A stretch of DNA of 64,000 nt. It comes from Achatina immaculata (Eukaryota; Mollusca; Gastropoda; Stylommatophora; Achatinidae). The position numbers were made by a program, and so were the translations under genes. Each line of letters begins with the position of its first letter. Positions within the stretch are counted from its first letter, which is position 1. Of this stretch, positions 46,825-64,000 are shown piece after piece. The stretch is taken from assembly GCA_009760885.1 (NCBI GenBank), contig CM019713.1, forward strand, positions 80,351,086-80,415,085, given 5' to 3'. The notes beneath the pieces were generated by a model. It did no database searches. It was not told the origin of the DNA and worked only from the letters and a program-made list of their open reading frames with translations.

Positions 46825-47045
46825 CAGTGTATACCAACTTCTTTTGGATCAAGTCCCACCTGAATGCCTCAAAGATTTTGGTATCTCCCCCCTCCCCCCC
46901 CCCCCCATTTCATAATAGTCAAGGAAGTTGAGAAAAAGTGCAATATACAAATATAAATATGTTCAAATTGCTTCTCCCCTCCCCCGAAAAATTTGAATTG
47001 CCTTCCCCCTCACCCGGGGGCTTTGCCCCACGGTGGGAAACACTG
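46825..47045. mobile_element. hAT-like non-autonomous element (221 bp) in LINE E
   Basis: Starts CAGTGTATACCAACTT and ends GGTGGGAAACACTG, whose complement is CAGTGTTTCCCACC: imperfect terminal inverted repeats of hAT form. The interior has a poly-C run and a GGGGGCTTTGCCCC hairpin. The 8 bp flanks TTTTAAAG and CCAGAAAG agree only in the last four bases, so the duplication is weak or decayed. LINE E coding order continues across it. Confidence 0.5.
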
Positions 47046-47619
47046 CCAGAAAGAAACATTGAACACACACACACGTGTATAGCACTTTAGGATACGTATT
47101 ATTAGTTGCTGCAATATTTGCTTTAACGTAAGGATCTTCCTCATTCTGTTGATGGTGTCTTTTTGTTTTTTTTGCCATTTCTGCTGTTCTGTTTCACATT
47201 TCCCGCCCTCTGTGATCATGTAACCCAAATACCTGAAGCTTTTCATCTGTTCCAGTAATACCTTGTTTATTTTTATATTTATATTTGGTATTATTTCATC
47301 TCTGCTGGTTATCATAACTTTTGTCTTTCTGATATTCATTTCCAGTCCATACTTTGGACTTTTGTTGTTAGTATTCGTGTCGCTATGCTCTGTAGGTCCT
47401 TTTGGTTCTCTGCCATTAGCACGGTATCTTCTACAAAATTTAGGTTATTGATAACTATTCCATTAATGTTTAGTTCTGGCGTCTCACTCATTTCTTTGAA
47501 TACTTTTTCTGTGTAAAGGTTAAACAGACATGGGGATAAGATCCTTGTCTGACCCCTACACCCGCAGACCTTCCCAGCTTGGGTGGACCTGCCAGGAGTC
47601 TGTGAGTTAAGACCATAAG

Positions 47620-49114
47620 TAAAACAAAAAATATAGAACCTGTTCGATCAAGTCTGCAGAGAAGCAGTTATAAAGAAAAGAACAAGCAAGACAGATATGG
47701 TTGAATGAAATGAACAACAAAACAAATTAGGAAAAGTACCACACACAATGTAAAGACACTCAACAAGTTATACGCCAACAAAAACGACAAAATATAAAGG
47801 ACATGGTAAACAAGACGGAGACATGCCATCAGAATAAGAAGAGCTGGGAATTCTATAAAAACTGCGAATAGTAAAGCAAAGGTATAAACAACCTCTGTAG
47901 AACTTGAAAGATAGTAATGGAAACATGATACACAATGAAGAGAAAATATGTACAAGATGGAAAGAATATCCCGAAAAACTACTAAATTGTGAAGAGCCTA
48001 TAAATACATTACCATGGGAAGAAATCCAGACTTGTTAACCTGAAATAGAGGTAGTAGACTTAGAAGAAGTCATCTACAGTATCATGTTTCTACGAAATAA
48101 AGCAACTGGTTCAGATGAAATTGTTGCAGAACTGATTAAAGAAGGAGGTCTAAATCTACATGAACAGATATGTGCACTAATACACAAAATAATAGAGAAG
48201 AAAAACTCCCTAGTGAATGGGAAGAATCATTACTGATCCCAGTATTCAAGATGGGTGATAAGAGCAAGTGTGAAAACTACAGAGGAGTATCCTTACTACA
48301 AACAAACTACACAATATTGTCTGTTATACTTTTAAATAGATTAAAACCATACAGCGAGAACTTATTTGGAGACTATCAAACAGGTTTAAGAAAGAACAGA
48401 TCGACCATAGATCAAATATTTTATTTACGTCAAAGAGCAGAAAAGTACTTGGAATATGAAAAAGAAGTACATAATATTTTCATTGACTTCAAGAAAGATT
48501 ATGACATTATAGATAGGAGCAGCTTATGGAAAATTGTGAAAGAATGTGAGATACCCAATAAATTAATCAATTTGACCAGAATATGTATGGAGGATACACA
48601 AAATAGAGTAATATATAAAGGAAGAAATTCAGAACTTTCCATATAAGAACTGGTTTAAAACAAGGCTATACATTATCTCCATTACTATCCAAACTAATAA
48701 TAGAAAAGGTAATCAGAAAAGTGAAAGAAGAAAGCAGTACAGAGGAACAAATTAAAATACTAGGATATGCTGATGACATCAACCTAGTGTGGGAAACTAT
48801 GCAAGAAGTCATCAATAACAGCATTCACCTGAGAGATGTGGCACTAAAAGTGGGCTTGACCATTATCCAAGATAAGACAGAGTATGTGAAGATATCAAGA
48901 GACCAGAGGCAGAATGATCCAAATTATATAAATGTTGGAGAGATGATTATTAGGAAAGCAGAAATATACAAATATCTAGGCACAACCTTCAACAGAAGCA
49001 ACATAGTAAGTGAGGAAATTAAAGCAGAGTACAGAAAGGGAAAAAAATATACTTCGCCTTGCAACACCTGTTAAAATCCAAAATCCTGTCCCAAAGCACC
49101 AAAAACACCAATCT
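47620..49114 (+). pseudogene. LINE family D reverse transcriptase, 5' part
   Basis: RTE-like RT in three broken frames. Decayed linker (about 47620-48020), then EVVDLEEVIYSI and NKATGSDEIVAELIKEGG in one frame. Then 48170-48646 carries LPSEWEESLLIPVFKMGDK, NYRGVSLL, YQTGLRKNRSTIDQIF and FIDFKKDYDII. A gap in frame follows at TGLKQGYTLSPLL. Finally 48721-49074 carries LGYADDINLVWE (catalytic YADD intact) and YKYLGTTFNRSN. It continues as ALQHLLKSKILSQSTKN up to 49114, where LINE B has inserted. FKKAFD has become FKKDYD. Confidence 0.88.
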
Positions 49115-49962
49115 GTTTTTTTCATTTCATTTGCCTCCCAAACAGGACTCCTGTATGCATCTCGGTTGTGAGCAAGATCATCAGCGATGTCTTGCAGCCA
49201 TATGCACCTTGGTCTTCCTCTCTTTCTTTTTCCCATTATGTACCCTTCCAAGACGGTCTTCTCCTGATTATCATGCCGTTTAACGTGTCCAAAATATTTA
49301 AGTTTTCTCTCTTTAATCCTTTTTACTAGCCAGCCTTCTTCAATATTAAGCTCTTGTAGTATAGATATATTTGTTCTTTTTTGTGTCCATGATATTTGAA
49401 GAACTCTTCTGTGGCCTTTAAATTGAAAGGCATTTATGTGTTTCTCAGCTGTTTTTTTTAAGTGTCCAGGTCTCACAGGCATATGTTGCGATGAGAAAGA
49501 TATATGCTCTTAAAAATTTTATTTTTGTGGTTCTGTCTATTCCTCTCCACAGATTCTTTAGTTCGTTTACTTTCTGAAGAGCAACAGATGTCCTCCTTTT
49601 AATTTCCCTCGTTGTATCTTTATTACTAGTTAGTAGTGATCCAAGATATTCAAAACTCTCCACTTCTTCCAATTTTTCCTCATTGATACATATTTCATCT
49701 GCATTATATGTTTTGTCAGTTGTCTTTAATTTAGTTTTCTTCGCATTAAGATAGAGGTTTTGCTTTCCACTGTTCTTAGGGACTGAGATAATTAGTTTTT
49801 CCAATCCGTTTTGTGTTGTGGACAGTAATACTGTGTTATCAGCATATCTAATCTCTGGTATTTCATAACCACCAATTGTTATGGCATCGTAATATTTTTT
49901 GTCTACATCTTCTCTAACATTCCTCATTATATTTTCAGTTTATGAGTTAAATAAGTAAGGCG
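49115..49962 (-). mobile_element. LINE family B insertion in LINE D, 10 bp target duplication
   Basis: Minus-strand copy of the last 285 codons of family B, from about LSPYLF to the tail. Flanks ACACCAATCT (49105-49114) and ACAACAATCT (49963-49972) match at nine of ten bases. The catalytic box reads YADN instead of YADD. The 3' end lacks part of the tail (TTTTTTTCATTTCATTTGCC). Frames 49445-49927 and 48976-49482 carry the two halves. Confidence 0.9.
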
Positions 49963-50445
49963 ACAACAATCTACAAAACTATAGTAAGACCAGCCGTCAT
50001 GTATGGATCAGAAACGTGGAGTACAACAAAGAAAGATGAACAACAATTGCAGATCTTTGACAACAAGATCATAGGAAGAATCTTTTGGCCCACAAATTAT
50101 ACGAACAGCAGAGAATGGAGAGCTAGAAGGAACACTGAACTGAACTGTTTATTTAAATCCCAACGAATTATAAATGTCTTGAGACTGAACAGACTACGCT
50201 GACTGGGCCTTATAGAGCGAATGGAAGAGAATAGATAAACAAAAATTATATAGGCACAAGAGATGAGGGAAATAAGACCAAAGGGTAGACCAAGACAGAG
50301 ATCGAAAGACAACATAGAAGAGAATATAAAAGAAATTGGTGTCACCAACTGGAGAGAGATGATTAGGAATAGAAAGGAATGGAGGTGAACTTTATCTGCA
50401 GCAAAGAGCCTTAATGGCTTGGAAAGATGATGAAGAAGAAGAAGA
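49963..50445 (+). pseudogene. LINE family D, C-terminal part and (GAA)n tail
   Basis: Resumes exactly where 49114 stopped: TTIYKTIVRPAVMYGSETWS, then QQLQIFDNKIIGRIF, LGLIERMEENR, RPRQRSKDNIEENIKEI and NRKEWR in successive frames, ending in ATGATGAAGAAGAAGAAG. Stops after LNRLR and elsewhere show it is dead. Confidence 0.88.
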
Positions 50446-50567
50446 ATTAATTCTTTATTATGTCTCTGTGTGTATTGTTTATGTCCATATCTGTGTTTTA
50501 AACAGACAAAGAACAAGCATTTGTGGAAAACCATTGCCGAAGCCCCATGTGCCCTGGGCACTTAAGG

Positions 50568-50592
50568 TACAGAGAGAGAGAGAGAGAGAGAG
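50568..50592. repeat. (GA)n microsatellite
   Basis: About 12 GA units about 110 bp before the kinase coding exon. Confidence 0.95.
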
Positions 50593-50725
50593 ATATGTGT
50601 TTATTATTCGTGTTTATATCTGTATTTTTGCTTTTGTTTACATCTGCGTTTATTGTTTATGTTTACATCTGTATTTATTGTTTGTTTACATATTTTGTTG
50701 CAGTCAGTGGTTGTACACGTTCAGA

Positions 50726-61021
<10,296 letters not shown>

Positions 61022-61199
61022 GTAAGTAACACATATATTCTTGTCCTGACAGATAAAACTAAATCCTATAATTATTGACAAACTTAGATAAAAAGTGTGA
61101 CTTTTTATGTCAGATCCTGACCCCAATCACGCACAGTATTCAACCTTAACTTGCGTTTGTTAAGGTGACCTAAATACCAAAAACAGTTTCTGGAGACAT

Positions 61200-61492
61200 A
61201 ACTTACCGGCTTCTAGAAAGATGAAAGGAATATTGCAGAGTAATGTATGAAACAACCGACTGTGAAAGCAGACATCAACAGTGTGAATTATTATTGGAGG
61301 AGAAAGAACCCGAAAAGACAGAAGAAGTTTTATGGGCAATAAAGAATCTGAAAAATGGTAAATCACCAGGATGTGATGTGATAACAACTGAACTTATTAA
61401 AGCAAGAGGAAAGGAATGTGCAACAATCTATCATGCGCTATGTAAAAAGATATGACATTCAGGTATTTGGCCAGAAGAATGGAAAAGAACTG

Positions 61493-61494
<2 letters not shown>
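61200..61494 (+). pseudogene. LINE family B copy B1, first part
   Basis: Matches 40555-40841: YETTDCESR, LKNGKSPGCD, ECATIYHALCKKI, then a stop where Trp is expected (TGG to TGA in KKIWHSG). It ends at GAAAAGAACTGT. It continues at 61700 and 63120 after two insertions. Confidence 0.85.
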
Positions 61495-61524
<30 letters not shown>

Positions 61525-61699
61525 GTCAGCATCATCATCATCGCCAGCATCATTTTCATCGCCGTTCACTCCCTTGAGAGCAAATTCCACATATAAAGGC
61601 TCTTCAGTTATCCCTGTTCTTGGAATTATTCTCTGCTTCCTTCCTTGTGTATCCCTTGTCTCTGACCACTGTCATAATTTCTCTTCTCCGTATTTTATA
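61495..61699 (-). mobile_element. 3' end of another LINE, (GAT)n tail, inserted in B1
   Basis: Minus strand reads RRREIMTVVRDKGYTRKEAE, then RAFICGICSQGSERR, the style of an RTE-like RT C-terminus (..WRxF..CSxxxER). The tail at 61495-61560 is (ATC)n on the plus strand. Family not the same as A, B or C. Confidence 0.65.
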
Positions 61700-61717
61700 T
61701 TCATAATACTATCAAAA

Positions 61718-63106
61718 TACTATGTAAAAAGATATGGCATTCAGGTATTTGGCCAAAAGAATGGAAAAGAACTGTATTCATTCCACTGCCAAAAAAGGGT
61801 AACCTGAAATTATGCACCAACTACAGAACTGTTGCCCTGATTAGTCATGCCAGTAAAATTCTGTTAAAAATCATAATGGGTAGACTTCGAAAGAAAATAG
61901 AAGAAGAAGTCAATATGGTCCAAGCTGGCTTCAGGCAAGGAAGAGGATCAAGAGATCATATATTCAATCTAAGATTAATAATAGAGAAATGCAGGGAGTT
62001 TAATGTGAATCTATATTTATCCTTTATAGACTACTCAAAGGCATTTGATTGTGTACAACACCAGAAACTTTGGGAAATAATGGAAAAAATGGGATTTCCA
62101 ACACATTTGATACAATTAACATCACTGCTGTATTTAGATCAACAAGCAGCAGTAAGAATAAATGGTGAAACAACAAGTTGGTTTGACATAAAACAAGGAG
62201 TCCGTCAGGGGTGCATATTGTCACCCTACTTATTTAACTTGTATACTGAAAATATAATGAGGAATGTTAGAGAAGATGTAGACAAAGAATATTACGATGC
62301 CATAACAGTTGGAGGTTATGAAATACCAGAGATTAGATATGCTGATGACACAGTATTGCTGTCCACAACACAAGACGGAATGGAAAAACTGATTATGTCA
62401 GTCCGCAAGAACAGCGAACCTCTATCTTAATGCAAAGAAAACTAAAGTGATGACAACTGATAAAACAAACAAGGCAACTGAAATATGTATCAATGAGGAA
62501 AAACTGGAAGAAGTGGAGAGTTTTGAATATCTTGGATCACTACTAACTAATAATGGAGATACAATGAGGGAAATTAAAAGGAGGACATCTATTGCTCTTC
62601 AGAAAGTAAAACAAATAAAGAATCTGTGGAGAGGAGCAGACAGAACCACAAAAATAAGATTTTTAAGGGCATGCATCTTTCCCATCGCAACATATGCCTG
62701 TGAGACCTGGACACTTAACAAAACAGCTGAGAAGCACATAAATGCCTTTGAATGTAAATGCTATAGAAGAGTTCTCCAAATATCGTGGACACAAAAACGA
62801 ACAAATATATCTATACTGCAAGAGCTTAATATTGATGAAGGCTGGCTAGTAAAGAGGATTAAAGAGAGAAAACTTAAATATTTTGGCCACATTAAACGTC
62901 ATGATAATTTAGAGAAGACCATATTGGAGGGATACATAATGGGAAAAAGAAAGAGAGGAAGACCGAAACGAAGATGGCTGCAAGACATCGTTGATGATCT
63001 GGAAATGGATGCAACAGCAGCAGGGCATCTTGCTCACAACCGAGAGGCCTACAGGAGTGCTGTTTGGGAGGCAAAGTTCCGCAAGGGACATGCAAAGGAA
63101 TGAATG
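61718..63106 (+). mobile_element. LINE family B copy B2 with 13 bp target duplication, nested in B1
   Basis: AATACTATCAAAA lies at 61705-61717 and 63107-63119. B2 starts at TACTATGTAAAAAG, equivalent to 40785 in the other copy, and ends in a short (GAAT)n tail. Its target was the older B1 copy, whose sequence resumes on both sides. Confidence 0.88.
61876..63103 (+). pseudogene. Family B reverse transcriptase in copy B2, broken by an 8 base deletion
   Basis: Frame 61876-62430 carries QAGFRQGR, FIDYSKAFD, GVRQGCILSP and [12 protein letters not shown]. At about 62418 the copy has AACAGCGAACCTC where the 40 kb copy has AACAGCGAAGAGCAGAACCTC, a loss of eight bases and a frameshift. The second frame, 62447-63103, runs from the ICINEEKLEEVESFEYLG region to the end with the full tail KYFGHIKRHD, GKRKRGRPKRRWLQDIVDDL and stop. 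Only this deletion separates it from an open copy. Confidence 0.9.
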
Positions 63107-63119
63107 AATACTATCAAAA

Positions 63120-63540
63120 ATGAGCAACTTAAAATTATGCACAAACTACAGAATTGTTGCCCTGATTAGTCATGCCAGTAAAATCCTATTAAATATCATA
63201 ATGAGTAGACTTTGTAAGAAAATAGAAGAAGTCATTTTGGTCCAAGCTGGTTTCAGGGAAGGAAGAAGATCAAGGGATCATATATTCAATATACGATTAA
63301 TAATAGAGAAATGCATAGAGTTTAATGTGAATCTATATTTAACTTTTATAGACTATACAAAGGCATTTAATTGTGTACAACCAGAAACTTTTGGAAATAA
63401 TGGAAAAAAGGGATTTCCAACACATCTGATATAGTTAACATCACTGTTGTATCTAAACCAACAAGTAGCAGTAAGAATAAATGGTCAAACAACAACTTGG
63501 TTTGACATAAAACAAGGGGTCCGTCAGGGGTGCATATTGT
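63120..63540 (+). pseudogene. LINE family B copy B1, last visible part
   Basis: Continues B1 from the KLCTNYRIVALISHASKILL block through QAGFREGRRS, FIDYTKAFN (catalytic-motif Asp changed to Asn at the end) and GVRQGCILS, where LINE C has inserted. More diverged than B2, which agrees with being the older host copy. Confidence 0.85.
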
Positions 63541-64000
63541 CATCATCATCGTCATCATCAGGTGCCGTGCCGACTGGCGTTGGCTATTATGCTTCTCCAG
63601 AGTACCCGATCCTTCATGCAGGCCATCAGTTCAGTTGGTGATCTCTTCTCACACCAACCCGTCAGACTGTCCAGTATCATTTCTCTTGGTCTTCCTCTTG
63701 ATCTTCTTCCTTCTATTTTTCCTGTTGTTATAATATTTTCAATGCCCCCTCTTCTCATTGCATGTCCAATGAAAGTACATTGTCTCTCTCTTATCTTTCT
63801 GACAAGGATTTTGTCTCTCCAGCTCTTCTCATACATTCTTCATTAGTTATTTTTGCTGTCCAGGGGATTCGCAACATTCTTCTAATAAACCACATTTCTG
63901 CTGCTTCCAATGATTTTGGTGCAGACTTGCCTATTGTCCATGATTCACTTCCATATAACAAGATAGGTTCAATATTTTAGCATTTTAGGACTCGTTTTCT
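63541..64000 (-). pseudogene. LINE family C 3' part inserted in B1, cut by window end
   Basis: Minus strand: (GAT)n tail at 63541-63561, then RHGT, WRSIIANA, WCEKRSPTEL, RSRGRPREMI, ERQCTFIGHAMRRGG and, in another frame, LPYNKIG-antisense sequence equal to family C 39246-39690. It ends B1 in mid motif. Confidence 0.88.

Larger units (their letters stand above)
45175..47570 (-). mobile_element. LINE family E with internal minisatellite expansion and a hAT-like insertion
   Basis: Reading the minus strand from 47570: decayed RT from before the catalytic box (LNFVEDTVLMAENQKDLQS, box degenerate) through SFRYLGYMITEGGKCE (47050-47570), a 221 bp hAT-like insert (46825-47045), then the C-terminal part (RTRQLRYFGHVKRH and GNIKGKKTS, 46566-46822). 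After that comes a segment coding for RHR-stop-VDNIKRWTA, expanded into about 34 tandem copies (45325-46565). Last are the real C-terminus (DHLDRVLYKSKKKK, about 45245-45320) and a (GAT)n tail at 45175-45215. The parts lie in the order expected of one element. Confidence 0.75.

Noticed and set aside
50414..50725. N-terminal extension of the kinase frame
   Set aside because: In frame and open, but it crosses a good splice acceptor (50703), a (GA)n run and low-complexity sequence, and it adds no conserved residues.
61438..61774. Apparent 56 bp target duplication (TATGTAAAAAGATATG.. at 61440 and 61721)
   Set aside because: The two pieces belong to two different LINE B copies: B1 and the 5' end of B2. 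The true duplication of B2 is the 13 bp AATACTATCAAAA.

Overview
Eukaryotic, most likely invertebrate metazoan DNA. The evidence is a spliced protein-kinase gene with GT-AG introns, many non-LTR retrotransposons of RTE-like type (APE endonuclease plus reverse transcriptase), mariner and hAT-like DNA transposons, tRNA-derived SINEs and very abundant minisatellites. A gastropod mollusc is my best guess, but that comes from general familiarity with such mobile-element mixtures and not from a diagnostic gene. Two 100-N assembly gaps lie at 3513-3612 and 26866-26965.

Layout. 1-9.4 kb: old retrotransposon fragments and a run of six tandem arrays (43, 37, 61, 20 and 30 bp units plus TG-rich sequence). 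9.85-11.3 kb: a modular non-coding repeat with a (GAA)n tail, found again at 31.5-32.8 kb with a perfect 12 bp target-site duplication. 12-16.4 kb: a 44 bp satellite holding two copies of one family C LINE segment, followed by a broken mariner. 18.4-22.5 kb: a 1.83 kb tandem duplication carrying a SINE. 24-26.9 kb: a decayed family A LINE. 27-33.8 kb: two satellites (42 and 50 bp) invaded by LINE, mariner and modular elements. 36-36.3 kb: a possible promoter and first exon. 36.7-45 kb: a 38 bp satellite with AP-1-like sites, invaded by LINEs A, C and B (B nested in C). 45.2-47.6 kb: LINE E, whose C-terminal coding segment has expanded into a 37 bp minisatellite. 47.6-50.4 kb: LINE D with a nested LINE B.

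50.7-61.0 kb: the one recognisable host gene, a NEK-like serine/threonine kinase on the + strand. Four exons are visible, including a 27 nt microexon; they encode the glycine loop, the catalytic lysine, the alpha-C glutamate and the hinge. The gene runs out of the window. Its introns hold LINE A and B insertions, a SINE-like repeat and several arrays. 61.2-64 kb: a stack of LINE insertions at least four deep.

The LINE families (labels A to E are mine) are told apart by RT sequence and by simple-repeat 3' tails: A ends in (GATAA)n, B in (GAAT)n, C and E in (GAT)n, D in (GAA)n. Several insertions have 9-13 bp target duplications that I could read directly. Families A and B look recently active because copies are nearly identical and RT motifs are intact; C, D and E look dead here. 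Apart from the kinase I can support no host protein-coding gene and no structural RNA gene.
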